Assembly (NCBI GenBank): GCA_016647705.1
Contig: CM028329.1
Coordinates: 16,178,410-16,242,409 of the forward strand
DNA length: 64,000 nt
Reading direction: 5' to 3'
Origin: Eucommia ulmoides
Taxonomy: Eukaryota; Streptophyta; Magnoliopsida; Garryales; Eucommiaceae
The notes under the pieces: generated by a model
Databases searched by the model: none
What the model was told of the DNA's origin: nothing
Seen by the model: the letters and a program-made list of their open reading frames with translations, nothing else
Program-made: the position numbers and the translations under genes
Shown here: positions 23,543 to 36,900 of the stretch, one piece after another
Layout of the letters: each line of letters opens with the position of its first letter
Position numbering within the stretch: the first letter of the stretch is position 1

Positions 23543-24706
23543 TTACTCATTTAATGTGTTAATTGTACTTTGAAGGGCATTTATTTTAGAATATTGGTTT
23601 TTATAATCATGTGAAAGTTCTTGATAAATATCAAATAATTCATTAAAATTTAAAGGATAAGAACTTGAATAATCGGTTACCTCACCACCAGTGGCTATTA
23701 ATGCAAACATGGACGTATCCTCACTATTTGATTTTTTCGAGCTACTTGAATCGGTATCATCCCAAGTAACCTTCATTGATTTATTTTTATTCTTCTTGCT
23801 TTCTTCTTTTCTTTCTTCTTCTTCTCATTTTTTTTATCCTTCTTCTATTTGGGACAATTATTTTAAAAATGACCAATTTTATGACAGTTGTAGCATTCCA
23901 CTTTAAACATATTGAGATTTCTTTCCTCACGGAATATGCGCCAAGTCATTCTTCTAAAGTTATTTGTAAGAAGTGATACATTATTCTCTTGCTCACTATC
24001 AAGACTTTCATCATCACTGTCATTATCTTCTTCAATTTTTTGAACTTTTAGCGCCAAAGATTTTTTCGTCATTTTCGGTATCATCCTCATAACCTTTAAT
24101 TGTCGATTCATGAGTCATCAAATTGCCAATGAGATCATCAATATCATATTTGCCAAGATCCTTGACTTCCTTGATTGCCGTCACTTTTGACTCCCATATT
24201 TTTGTCAAGGACCTTAAGACTTTTCGTACTCTATCATCCATAGAATATAGCTTTCCTAGTTGACTCATATTGTTGCATATATTGTTGAAGCGAGTGTACA
24301 TCTCATAAATCGATTCATTCTCCTTCATCCTGAACAGCTCAAATTTTCTCATAAGTGCATCGATTTTTGACTACTTCACTTGACTTGGCCCTTCGTGGGT
24401 GACTTGTAACTTATCCCACATCTCCTTTGCGAATTTGCAACTTGAAACTCTCGAATACTCATTAGTATCTAAAGAACAAAAGAGAATATTGGTAGTTTGA
24501 GAATTAATAGAGAGTTTCTGCTTATCGAAAGCTGTAAGTTGTTCCTTTTTCTTCTCAACTCCGTTTTCCATTGGAATGAATGGACCATCCTCGATTGTTA
24601 GCCACACGTCATAATTTGTAGCCTGAAGAAAGACTATCATCCTATCTTTCCAAAACGAGTAACTTTCACCTGCAAAAGGGTGGTCGATGCATAGATTGCC
24701 CCTCAA
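23543..24706 (-). pseudogene. Copia element 2 gag
   Basis: Minus-strand frames 24706-24371 (start MRGNLCIDHPFAGESYSFW), 24352-24032 (ENESIYEMYTRFNNI) and 24111-23863 follow in order, with 23776-23543 a further C-terminal piece. The RNA-binding zinc knuckle begins CYNCHKIGHF and is cut by a TAA (AAA to TAA) before its last Cys. In an active element gag forms the particle and packages the RNA. The chosen start at 24706 is the first Met before the conserved block. Confidence 0.85.
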
Positions 24707-24765
24707 CTAGTGTGCCTATTATGCGTGCCATGTGATCTTTGTTAGCAAATGAATTTGAGCTAAAC

Positions 24766-24781
24766 CAGCTCTGATACCAAT
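24766..24781 (-). other. Primer-binding site of Copia element 2
   Basis: The minus strand reads ATTGGTATCAGAGCTGG next to the 5' LTR, the standard initiator tRNA-Met complement. Confidence 0.9.
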
Positions 24782-26906
24782 TGTTGGCCCAGTAAAATAG
24801 CCAAGAATGGGGGTGAATTGGGTAATTAAAAAATTATCAGAATAAAATTCAATAAATCAAATAATTAATTTTAAGTTTAAATTAATTATTATCTTTATAA
24901 TACAGCGGAATAATATAATCAACTAAGTGCACACTCAAACAGCAAAAATAACAAAGTAAATATAGTAACACACGAAAGATTTATATTGGTTCACCAAGTT
25001 ACTCTTGGCTAATACAGTCCCTGCTCGCTCCACGAAGGTTGCACCCACTAAAACCAAGATCCCTTTAAAGGTAGGAACCAAACTCACACACCGATTCTTT
25101 TACAGGCTCAGAATCAACCTTTACAATATCATTTTCTCAAGTTAAGGAAGAACCTCTACTTTTTACAGGCTAAAGAATAACCTAATTTTTTTTAACACTA
25201 AGGTTCAAGAATCATAACCTCTCACAAACACGCCAGCTATCATTTTACCAAGTAAAGATGGAACCTTTACAAATTACTCACAATACAATTCTTATCTATG
25301 AAGAATTACTGCCTCAATCTCTTTACAAGAAGAGACTAAAACCCAGCTACCCCTGATTAAATACTCCCAATAGTAATTAATCCGTCACAACTCACCAATA
25401 CAAAAATTGATAAGAAGTAAATCTCACTCGAAACTTCTACCACCCTAGATAAACACAAACTCAATTAATATCCCAAATAGTGATAGAAATACGTGAGATA
25501 CAAAAATCTGATTTCAACAAAATATAGGTAGCAAATTAGAGCACGTAATCAGATTCAAGAAGTTGTTTGTAAAAAATATTTTCTTCAAAAATCAGAAACA
25601 ATTTCTAAGATCAATTTTCAAATATAGAATAATAAACAAATAATAAACAATATGAAAAAATCTCACCCGGAATCCATAGAAATAATGATTAGAATAATGT
25701 AGCTTCAAATTCGGTATTAGCAAAAATTGATTGCAATTGATTCTCAAAATCACTCTTAGAAAAACTCACAATATAGTAGAATGATAACTCTTATAAAAGT
25801 TCACAAATAATATAAACTTTTTTTAGCTCTCTCTCAATGAATGATTTTTTCTCTTAGAATGATTAACTTTGCTAATAAAATTCGCAGATCTATTTAAAGG
25901 AACATGTAATCAGCCTTCTAACGGCTAATTTACAAATGTCATGATAATTAAAAACTCTTATAGACCCCTTATATTAGAAGAATTTTATTTAGGTTCAATT
26001 CCACTTAAAAATATCTTTTAAAACTCTCAATTAAACCCTCAAAGTATTTCTCAATCTAAATAAATAAGTATAGAATTTATTTCAAGTACCAAATTGAAAA
26101 ATATTAATATTTAATAAACCATATTAATAAGATTTAATTAGTATATGAACCATATCATAAATATAGATAATATTTCACAAATCTCTTTCAAATCCCAACC
26201 AAAAACAGTTACTTTTGGATATAATTTCGGATCAAACTGTATCCTGAAATAGCTTGTTCGGTAGACTACCCAACTTAGGTTAGCCAAACTATCATTGCAG
26301 CGTGTATTGGTCGACTCACAGATTCAGAGAGTTCAGCACTACTTCACTGGTCGACCTATTGGTCGACTTGTTGATTCAGAGAGTTCAGCCTACTTGGCCG
26401 ATCGACCTGTCGGTCGACTTAGAGATACAAAATGTTACAACTTCTATGTTCGATCAACTCATCAGTCGACTGCTGTCACTTGATCTCTTCTCTGAATACG
26501 TTTTTAACTTATTTTCTTTTACAATTTCGCCCATTTAACCATTTTCTTCTCTTGATTAGCTCTATTAATATTCTTATATTTTATTTTAGTCATTCAAAAT
26601 TATTTATTCTTATTTCACATAGGAACAAATAATTTAACTTAATCAAAACATATATAACAGATAAAATACATTTTGTGTCATGTGTATGTTCCTAAATGAG
26701 ATATAAAGAGTTAAGATTCATCTGGGTTGTTTTCCCTAATTTCTTCAAAGTCTTAATTCTTCTACATCATCTTGACATCTTCATTTTTGATCCATTTAAT
26801 TTGACGTCTTTATTACTGGAATTTTAAATCACTGAAACACTCAATTAAACATTAGTTTCATCAAAACATCAATACTTAATTGTTTATCAAAATCTTAGAA
26901 TCAACA
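24782..26906 (-). repeat. 5' LTR of Copia element 2
   Basis: This 2,125-bp copy starts TGTTGGCCCA and ends AATCAACA. It contains the eroded palindrome cluster near 26265-26475. Confidence 0.92.
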
Positions 26907-26911
26907 GTTTA

Positions 26912-27978
26912 CATAGAAAAATCCATTATGTATTATTAAGGAAAATAATATATTGTGCCTATGGTATATGAAGTCACTAATAATGATTGAAATATGGATT
27001 TCTTGAATTCAAGTTATTGATGCTATTCAATTGAAATATAGTGAGTAAAATTCGTTCCGATTACACTATTTTGGGAAATAACATATATGGAAAAGACACG
27101 ATCCAGAAAATTGTTCTTGACATCAATTTGTGAGATTGGCCACTTGTGTTTTTTATTTTTATTAAATTATGTTTTTGTTTAATATAATAATAATAATAAT
27201 AAATAAATAAATAAATAAAGAAGTCACTATCACTAACAGGAATTGCTAAAATAGAAGTCACTATTTTTAATGACAATTTCAAGTGAACTCGCTATTACCA
27301 ATAGCAACTTCTAAAAATCTAATAGTTCTGGAAATAAGTTTCAAAGTGCCATAAATGATAAATAATTTTTTTTTCTCGTATAAAGGTGGAAAAAATTTCA
27401 TCATTTACCTAGCTTCTCAAATAACCATGTCAACGTCAATTTCGCAATCATGATATTATCGAGATGAGTGTATTGTTTTTTTTTTTTTTTATGTAAATTG
27501 TAAAAATCAATTTTTATATCAAGCGTGAGAAATGTAACACTAAAATGAATGATTTTTCTAATGTCAAATAGATCAAGTAAATTTTAAATTGTGATACAAT
27601 ATTTTAAAAAAACATGTATTACTTTTCTCGCATACGCAAGACACATGACTCACTTTAACAAAAAAAAAAAAAATACCAAAATAAAACAACCAAACCAAAT
27701 TGACACAATAACTAATCTCTAGGGGGTAAAGTGCAAATTTGAATATCAAGGAGTAAAATGCAGTTATACCCGAGCTTTTGGGGTACAAAGTCAAATATAG
27801 CCTAATCTCAAAGCCAAACTGACAACGAGGAACCTAAAAGAAAAATCACCAAAGAAATTGGGTCCCGATTCACAAATTCACCCTCATTTCTTTATCTGGT
27901 ATCAAATATCTGAGTAATTTGGAGTAAACAGACTAGTGATCTAGAGTGCTTTTATTAACTGTTAAATAAAGAAAATAA
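26912..27978. other. Intergenic AT-rich DNA
   Basis: No gene was seen. It contains (TAA)n/(TAAA)n tracts near 27180-27220 and T or A runs near 27480 and 27660. The first part is probably the right flank of the target of Copia element 2. Confidence 0.5.
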
Positions 27979-30900
27979 TCATCGATACATGTTTCGGGTA
28001 ATGCCTATCTTCTTCTGGAGATACCACAATATATGTTGAATGAAAATAGCTGGCTTATCTGCAGATTTTATACACAACCTTGCTACAGCTAAAAGACTTT
28101 TAAGCTCTGTTGAATCATAATTATCGCCAAGATCAGGGTCTAGCATGTTATGTATGGATCCTGGGAAGTTTACCCATTTTATCAATTCAACACCTCCATC
28201 CTCCGAACTCTGCCCTGTAATTAGCTCAAGTATTAGCACCCCGAGCTGAAACATCATCCCTCTGCTTATCTGTTTCCTGCGTTCTGCAATCAACAAGAAA
28301 GGACGACAAAGATTTAAAATACATGCAGCGTGTTGTGATTCCTTCAATATGAAAGACTAGCACTTGGCTTTACCTTCGAAGCAGGAAGAGTGCGGTTCTC
28401 TTACGTTATTTTCACCGGTACCCAGCAAGCCAATATCAGAGAGCTGTAACAGCAAGGCGAAGGAAATTTGAAAGGCTGAAACTCTAAGCTAATAATTGGT
28501 ATATGAAGAAAGACGAGAACCAACAAAAAAACAAAGTTCTTGGAGTGGCAAAACGAATATATTTTAGGGAACAAATGTAAAATTCTACCATGTCAAAGGG
28601 TTCTTTTGGGGTTTCTTATTATATACTCCTATTTTGGTTTTGTTTTTTTTTTTAAAAAAAGAGCAACTTATTTTTAATTCTTCCCAATATTTTAGTTAAC
28701 TTTAACTATCATATCAACATCTAGTTAATATCAACTTGATAAATTCAATCTAGTTGATGTTCACTGAAGGAACAAACTCATTTGAAATACTTCAAAAATT
28801 GAGAGAGAGAGAGAGAGAAAAAAAAAAAAAAAAAAAAAAACGAGGATTAAAATTGTAAGTGATTTAACTTGGGAACAATCTAATAATTTCCTTTTTTTTT
28901 CCGGATTTTGTGTAGCGGTCACCACCTCTAGGCCCAAGTCTGCATGAATCAAGGGTCATTGATGTTCCTATGTTTAGAAAAGAAAAACAAGTTCAAATGT
29001 TCTCACCTTTGCATTGAAATTCTCATCTAACATTATTGTACTCGAACTGATGGAAACATGATATATTGGAGGGTCACAGAAGAAGTGCAAGTATTCCTGC
29101 ATTGAAATATAATTATAACTGAGATTTAAGTGAATATGGTATAGCATCACGCACACATGAATATCAATTGTGCTTAACACAATCTAAAAATCCAAAATTA
29201 ATCACGGCAGACAAACAATAGTTTGAAATATCAAAACAAAATGGTCAGGCTATTCCTGGACTTGGTGGGAAATATCCAGTACTTCTTTTCTTTTTTCCCT
29301 CGGTAGTAATTGTTTAGTCCAATTTCCTGTGTAACATGACCCTAGGACGCCATATATTTTGCAGCAGGGATGCTCAATGTCAATAGATGATCACTATTAT
29401 TTCACGATTTGAACTTCAGTGAAAAAATGACATTACATGGATAAAGCCAAAATTGAAGGATTTACTCGAGAAATCAAGATGAAATAGCACATTTCAGTCG
29501 CAGAAGTAGGTCTAGCTGTTGAGCATGCATAAAGGATAATAGGGCAACCTAGTACATGAGGCTCCAATGTTACGGGGCCTGGGGAGTGTCAGATGTTTGT
29601 GACATTATCCCCACAAATGGAGAGGCTTTATCTCCCCCCCTTCCCAAAAAACAAAGAAAATTTGGTGAAAGGTCCCATTCCATAAAACCATCACTCTGCG
29701 GGGTCCTGTAACAGTGATTTTTTAACACATGACATGATCCTTAGAAAGTGATTTTTTTGAGTCTTGGGGCCTCTCAACAAGATTCCCCCAAAAAAATGGG
29801 TACCAATGAAATTACCTAATGTTAGGCATGCAAATGCCACATACCATATTTCTCTCATGAATTAACAGAACATCAAGTAATCTCACACAGAGATGCGGAA
29901 CTATGTTGTCAAACTGGCTTAGCGATTCTAAACTAGGATGGAATGGTCCAAAAGTTCACTAGTACAAAGGACAGCCCAGCATATAAAGGTTCAAATTTCC
30001 GTTGCGTTATGCATGAAAATAATAAATGTTTTCGGCAAGACTTCATGAGATTCTGACTAAGCGAGTGATTTTGATTAAAAAATCCTACTTAAAGTTGAAT
30101 GTCATTATAGAAGTCTAGCCCAATAGTGAATACGAAAGTTGAACTGGAGTTATATGACAAAATATAGAGTGCCACTCGGTGCAAACTCAAAACTTTAAAT
30201 TTCTCTCCGTGATGTGAAAGAAAGTATGCAGCTTAAAATAGATCAATTACTTCTTTCCATTCCTTATTTGTCTGTCGAAAAAATTAAAAGAAAATAGATT
30301 AAAACTTACCAATGCAGCAGCCACACCAACGGCTATTTGTAGTCTTGTTGTCCAAGTCAGAGGAGTTCTTAGAGGATCTGCCACGCGTCAAAATTTATCA
30401 TAAAACTTGATGAGCAGAGTGCAATACATTTTTTTTTTCAGCAAAAAAAGTTACCGTTAAGATGCTCCTTCAAGCTTCCATTTTCAATATTTTCAAACAC
30501 TAGGAACCTGAAAGGGCAACACACAAGTATAAGAAATAACTAAATATTCCGAGAACATATGGTTAGAAGACTCGTTGTTTCTGATTAAAAGAGTACGGAC
30601 AAAATGCTAGGATAAATTAATCAACAATAAAATAACAAGAAAGTAACAATTTAGATGGAAGCTATAGCGGAAACCCAGTTATATTGGTGGCGGCAGTAGT
30701 CTTCGGATGCTAAGAGAATCTTATTTTTGGATTCCCTCAATTTATTAGGTTTGGTACTAATGTGCTTGCAAAGACAAACTTTGCAGATCACACTTCAATT
30801 TTGTGTTGATTACAATTGGGAATATGTGGATATTGTCACAGACAATGCTACTGGTCGCGATGGTTACTAGAAAATTGATAAGCTCAAACCAATTAATTGA

Positions 30901-33900
30901 AATGAAAATAGAATTGGTCGCAATGGTTATTGGAAAATTGATAAGCTCAAACCAATTAATTGAAATGAAAATAGAATTGGTCGCAATGGTTACTGGAAAA
31001 TTGATAAGCTCAAACCAATTAATTGAAATGAAAATAGAATTGAATGGGAATTTTATTGAAGAAATACTGAAATGGAAATGGTAAAGGGATAAACTCCCTC
31101 CAAGTATTCGAGAGACTTAGACTCTCCTCAAGAGCAAAGCTCACTTCACAATAATAATCTCATACCCACTCTCTTCTCTTCTCTCTCCTTAAAAGGAGCT
31201 ATCCTTCCAACACCTAACAACCTACTAACAGAAAATATTCCCAACAAACTTGCTACAGAAAATCCAACAAATCTAAATAATATTCCCATTCCAACCGATT
31301 GCCCCATTGCACAGATTTCATTGCCCTAACTACCCAACTACCCTTTGCGCTTGGAATAAGTAAATCTCACTGGGGGTCTATCATTACCCGCCGCCCAAAC
31401 CTTCACCTTGTCCTCAAGGTGAAAATCCGGAAACTGCCGCAAAATGGAATGATAATCTTCCCAAGTGACTTCAAAAGGAGGTAACGATTTCCATTGTAGT
31501 AGTACTTCCAGTTCCCCCGGACTGCCATGTCATTTGGGCCGTACTCCAAGCAGCGTTTCAGGAATGACAACTAACTCCAAGTCTGGTGATAGCTGTGGCG
31601 GAATAACAGGGGAAGAGTTGGAAACCCCCTTAGCACGCCGCAGCTGAGAGACATGAAAAATAGGATGTAAGTTGGCCGACGACGGAAGCTCCAACTTATA
31701 GGCCACTTGCCCAATACGCTGAAGGATTTGAAAGGGCCCATAATAGCGAGCAGCAAGCTTCTCGTTCCAACGCTAAGCAAGCGAACGCTGCCGATAAGGA
31801 CGCAACTTGAGGAAAACTAAGTCCCCCACAGAAAACTCCTCATCACTTCGTTTCTCATCAGCGCGCACATTCATCCGCTGTTGTGCACGGAGCAAGTGTA
31901 TCCTCAAGTCATCCAAAATAGCATCCCTATCCTCCAACAGTTCGTCGACTGCAGACACTGGAGTGGACCCCTTTTCATACCGAAGAATCGATGGTGGAAC
32001 TCTCCCGTATAGGGCCCGAAAAGGAGTGCAACGAGTGGCGGAATGGACAGATGTGTTGTACCAATATTCGGCCCATGCCAACCATCGAAACCAGTAGCGG
32101 GGTTTCTCGGACACAAAACAACGGAGGTATGTCTCCAAGCACCTGTTGACTACCTCCGACTGTCCATCTGTTTGAGGATGGTAAGCAGTACTCATTTTCA
32201 ATATAGTATCCTGCAATCTGAACAATTCTTGCCAAAATTGGCTTATGAAAATCTTGTCACAATCTAAGATGATTGATTTTGGGACTCCATATAACCTGAC
32301 CACCCCTTTCATAAAAATGCCAGCCACGGAAGTAGCAGTGAAGGGATGCTTAAGCCCCACAAAATGCGCATACTTGCTCTACCGATCAACCACGACCAAG
32401 ATGGTGTCCCAGCCATCCGAGCGAGGTAACCCTTCTATAAAATCCATCGTCAATTCATCCCATACTTGTGCCAGAAGAGGAATGGGTTGTAAGAGTCCTG
32501 CCGGTGAAGTTGCCATGTGTTTGTTGCGTTGGCACACTTCGCATTCCTGTACGTACTTAATGATATCTTTTTTCATACTCAACCAGTACACCTCCGCTGC
32601 AATGCGTTGATAGGTTTTTGTTTCGCCCGAATGACCTCCCATTGGCGATCCATGAAACTCAGCAATGATGACCGGCATTAATTGAGACTTCTGGGGAATG
32701 ACTAACCTGTTTTTGTAATACAATACCCCATTTTCAACCGAAAATCATGTATGTAGAACCATGCCCGTGGTGACATCTATACGTAACTTTTGTAAGAAGG
32801 CATCGGCCTCCAATTCCGCCTGTAAGCTATCCCAATGCTGCCACTGAGGGACGGCGAGCTGGTTGCAAGAAATACGGTCCAGAATGCGAGAAAGAGCGTC
32901 TGCCACCCTATTACTAGCCCCCGGTTTGTATTGGATAACAAAATCATAACTCATCAACTTAGTGATCCACTCTTGGTACTCAGTGCCCACTAACCGTTGC
33001 TCCAGCAAAAAATTGAGACTTTGTTGGTCGGTTCTAACTATGAACTTGCGACCCAAAAGGTAAGGCTGCCACTTCAATACTGCGAACACAATCGCCATTA
33101 GCTCCTTCTCGTAGATAGACTTTAGGCGTGCCCGAGATCCGAGAGTATGACTATAATAAGCTATTGGACGCTGCCCTTGAAGTAGCACCGCCCCCAAGCC
33201 AAATCCAGACGCGTCCGTCTCAATAATAAACGGTTGAGTAAAATCGGGCATAGCTAGCATGGGTACTTGAGTCATAGCGCGCTTCAGATTTTGAAAAGCC
33301 GCTTCTGCCTCCACACTCCACCCAAACTTATCTTTTTTAAGTTGTTCAGTCAATGAAAGAGCTATTTTCCCATAGCCTGAAACGAATTTCTGTAGTACCC
33401 TGTTAGCCCCAAAAATCCACGAAGCTCCTTAATGGTATTAGGCGTGGGCCACGATAGCATCGCCTGAACCTTAGATGGGTCAACTGCCACCCTATCTCCT
33501 GATATTAGGTGCCCCAAATAAGCAAGTTGAGTCTTGCCAAACTCATATTTCTTGTGATTGGCATATAGACTATTGAGCTGCAGCAACTCCAACACCTTGG
33601 CCACATGCTCCACATGTAATTCCTCCGTCGGCTATAAACTAAAATGTCATCGAAAAACACCAATACAAATTTCCAAAGGTAGGGTCGAAAAACCTCGTTC
33701 ATCAAGGATTGGAAAGTGGCCGGTGCATTTGTAAGACCGAAAGGCATCACCAGAAACTCGTAGTGTCCTTCGTGTGTCCGGAAAGCGGTCTTTGGCACAT
33801 CGGCATCCTTGACTTGAATCTGATGATAACCAGACTTCAGATCTAACTTGGAGAAAACTCGAGCCCCATGAAGTTCATCCAATAACTCATCAATGACTGG

Positions 33901-36900
33901 GATTGGAAATTTATCAGGTACAGTGGCTTTATTTAAAGCCCTATAATCCACATAGAACCTCCAGCTCCCATCTTTTTTCTTGACCAACAGTACCGAACTG
34001 GAGAATGAGCTAGTACTCACTTGGATAATACCAGCAGTCAACATCTCCTTAATAAGCCTCTCGATCTCATCCTTCTGGGCCTGTGGGTATCTGTAAGGTC
34101 TTACACTAATTGGAGATGTGCCGTCCTTAAGAATAATAGAGTGTTCTCGTCCCCGTATTGGTGGTAACCCCGTTGGCGGACAAAAAACTTGATCGTATTT
34201 GGATAGAACGGGCTGCACAAAAGTCGGCGTGTCTGATACTCCCTCTGCTCCCATAGAGAGAGGATTCAATTCTACTAAAATGCCCGACCCTTCACGTTTA
34301 AAATGCCCGACCCTTCACGTTTAAAATGCCCGACCCTTCACGTTTCAATGTTCGCATCATGGCCTTTAAAGACACTAAGGTTTTTCCTAGAGAAGGATCT
34401 CCTCGCAATGTGACTGTATCGTCACCCAATCGGAGTTTCATCACTTGTGTCTTCCAATTCGTATACGTCATGCCCAGCGTTTCCAGCTATTGAATTCCCA
34501 AAATAACATCAGAACTTCCCAATCCCAGGGACATAAATTCTTCCACAATATCGATTCCTTGAAGTTGCAAGTGAACGCCCTTACACACACCTTCCCCTTT
34601 AACGGCTTCTCCCGTACCAACGGTCACTCCAGAAGCTTCCGTAGCTGTAATAGGTAACTTCAATTTCTCAACCAAAGCTATGGATATAAAATTATGTGTG
34701 GCCCCGCTATCCACTAGGGTCATCACTCGTTGTCCTCCAATTAGTCCTTCCACTTTCATAGTTTTTGGTGAAGTAAGGCCAGGCACCGAATTTAGTGATA
34801 CTTCCGCAATTGGAGACAATTCGGCATTTTCCAACAATGGCCCCTCGTGTTCTAGCTGCTCGTCTGTGTCCTCCAAGTCATCTTCCGATTCCTGGGTAAC
34901 CAAAATACTCAATTCTTTGGTTTTGCATTTATGCCCAGGCGACCATTTATCGTCACACAAATAACACAATCCCCTTTCTCGTTTTTTCTGTAACTCAGAA
35001 TTCGTCAATCTTCGTACTTCTCCATATGGTTTCGCTCTGGTAGCGCCACCAGCTGCTGATGAACGAAATTCCCCAGCTGGAGCAGTGGGCCGGCCCATAT
35101 TATTGGGCCTATAATAGCTACTGGGCCGAAATGTTCCTGTTGGAGCAGCAGCCCACATTCGATCAGCCCAGTTTCTGGAAGTATTAGACTTATTATGTTG
35201 GGCCACAAAAAATTTCTCCTCCACTCTTTGGGCTAACTCCATGGCCTGGCCCAGTGTGTTTAGACCCAAGAGCCTTACCTCAGCCCTGATTTGCGGTTGC
35301 AATCTACTGATGAAATGCCCCAACGCCATCTCATCAAAGACGTCATGTAAAGGGGCCGACAGCTCAATAAACCGCCGGGTATACTCCTGAATGTCGCCGG
35401 TTTGCTCCAAAGCCAGCCACTGTTCGTGTAGCGACCCCATTTGAGACGATCGAAATTGCTTCAGCAGCTGCAACTTCAATTCCTCCCATGATGCAATGGA
35501 TTGACGCTTGGTTTCCCACTGGTACCACAGTAGGGCGTCTTTTTCGAAACTGATGACCGCTGCTTCAATCCTCTCGTCGTTCGTGAATCGTTGGAGAGTG
35601 AAGTAGCGTTCGGCTTTTAAGATCCAACCATCTGGATTGGTACCATCAAACGATGGCATCTCCAATTTCCGACAACGAAAATCAAAGCGTGACTCGAAGG
35701 CTTGATTCGTCGAATCAGGAAAATGGACAATCGAACTGGGAAACTTAGGGTTACCCTGATTTTGATTTGCTTGTGAGCCTCCCACCGTCGGTCCACACCC
35801 GCTAACCTTCGTCATCTTGCTCGACAACGAAGACGAAGGTTGTCGAGCAGAAGCCTCATGGTACTTAAGCAGCTGTTCCAGACTTTCCCTCGTATCCTCC
35901 CTCATTTTCAGCATCTCCTTCAAATTCTGCATCTCCTCTTTCATCGTTCCTACTTCTTGTTGAATTTGCTTCTGGTCCTCCTCCATTGCATCGATTTTTT
36001 GAGCAATATTTTTGGCTGCCATCAGTAATCGATGGTGAAGACGATGATGAACTGATTCAGGCTCGCACAGCTACCCCCAGGTACGTGCTCTTGATACCAA
36101 TTGATAAGCTCAAACCAATTAATTGAAATGAAAATAGAATTGAATGGGAATTTTATTGAAGAAATACTGAAATGGAAATGGTAAAGGGATAAACTCTCTC
36201 CAAGTATTCGAGAGACTTAGACTCTCCTCAAGAGCAAAGCTCACTTCACAATAATAATCTCATACCCACTCTCTTCTCTTCTCTCTCCTTAAAAGGAGCT
36301 ATCCTTCCAACGCCTAACAACCTACTAACAGAAATATTCCCAACAAACTTGCTACAGAAAATACAACAAATCTAAATAATATTCCCATTCCAACTGATTG
36401 CCCCATTGCACAGATTCCGTTGCCCTAACTGCCCAACTACCCTTTGCGCCTGGAATAAGTAAATCTAACTAGGGGCCTATCAAAAATCTTTGGTGCCATG
36501 GAGGATGTTGTCTTTGACTAGGGGTCATAGGATTAGGACTTCGCATGTTCATGCTTCGATCTCTCATTGTGATAGGAAAGCAAAAACGGCTGTTGATTTA
36601 GCTAAGCTTGGGAGTACTGGTCCAAATTAGACTTTTTGGTCTGAATCAGATTGTCCAACGTCTATACGTGGTTGTCTAAGGCTGGATAGACTTCATTTCC
36701 CTAATTTTCGGAAACCTAAGTAAGGTTATTAATTCTTTATTATGTTTTGATTTTGTTTATTCTTTTACTCTTGTTATTAGAATTTATCATTATTTATTTG
36801 TTAGTTGCTTTATTTTAGAGATCATAGTTAGGACCCCTCTGATATTTGAATTTTTTTAAGAGATCAATAAAGTCTTCCTCGCTCTGTCAAGGTTCCCTTA

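Larger units (their letters stand above)
17690..26906 (-). mobile_element. Ty1/copia LTR retrotransposon with about 2.1-kb LTRs
   Basis: LTRs at 17690-19809 and 24782-26906 both start TGTTGGCCCA. The right copy ends CAACA and the left copy a mutated CAATA. The 5-bp TSD gttta is perfect (17685-17689 and 26907-26911). The domain order gag, protease, integrase, RT, RNase H read on the minus strand is that of Copia. The primer site is ATTGGTATCAGAGCTGG (initiator tRNA-Met). Gag and RT wording resembles the SIRE/Tork side of Copia, which I give as a likely but unproven placement. Multiple stops and frameshifts make it non-autonomous. Confidence 0.93.
31002..36482 (-). mobile_element. Ty3/gypsy chromovirus-type retrotransposon, nearly complete
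   Basis: Short LTRs (31002-31383 and 36102-36482) start TGATAAGCTC and end CTATCA. The TSD aaaat occurs left (30997-31001) and right (36483-36487). By hand I count about 11 substitutions and one indel between the LTRs, roughly 3 percent, so this is the youngest-looking element here. The minus strand encodes gag-protease, RT, RNase H, integrase and a C-terminal chromodomain, the mark of chromoviruses. It lies in an intron of the kinase gene. Breaks are few: a TAG after protease, a 23-bp triplication, two one-base shifts in RT, a TAG in integrase and a TGA before the chromodomain. Confidence 0.95.
30650..36890 (+). pseudogene. Possible LINE 3' end (RNase H-like), split by Gypsy element 3
   Basis: Joining 30650-30875 to 36488-36890 gives weak plus-strand resemblance to the RNase H end of plant LINEs (a VDIVTDNA stretch, then [10 protein letters not shown]). 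The junction ends AATAAAGTCTTCCTCGCTCTGTCA (36865-36889), similar to the 3' ends of plant L1 elements. Several stops are present. Confidence is low; it could be ordinary intron sequence. Confidence 0.3.

Noticed and set aside
30853..31041. CRISPR-like regular repeats
   Set aside because: Three 63-bp tandem units without unique spacers, explained by amplification of an LTR junction.
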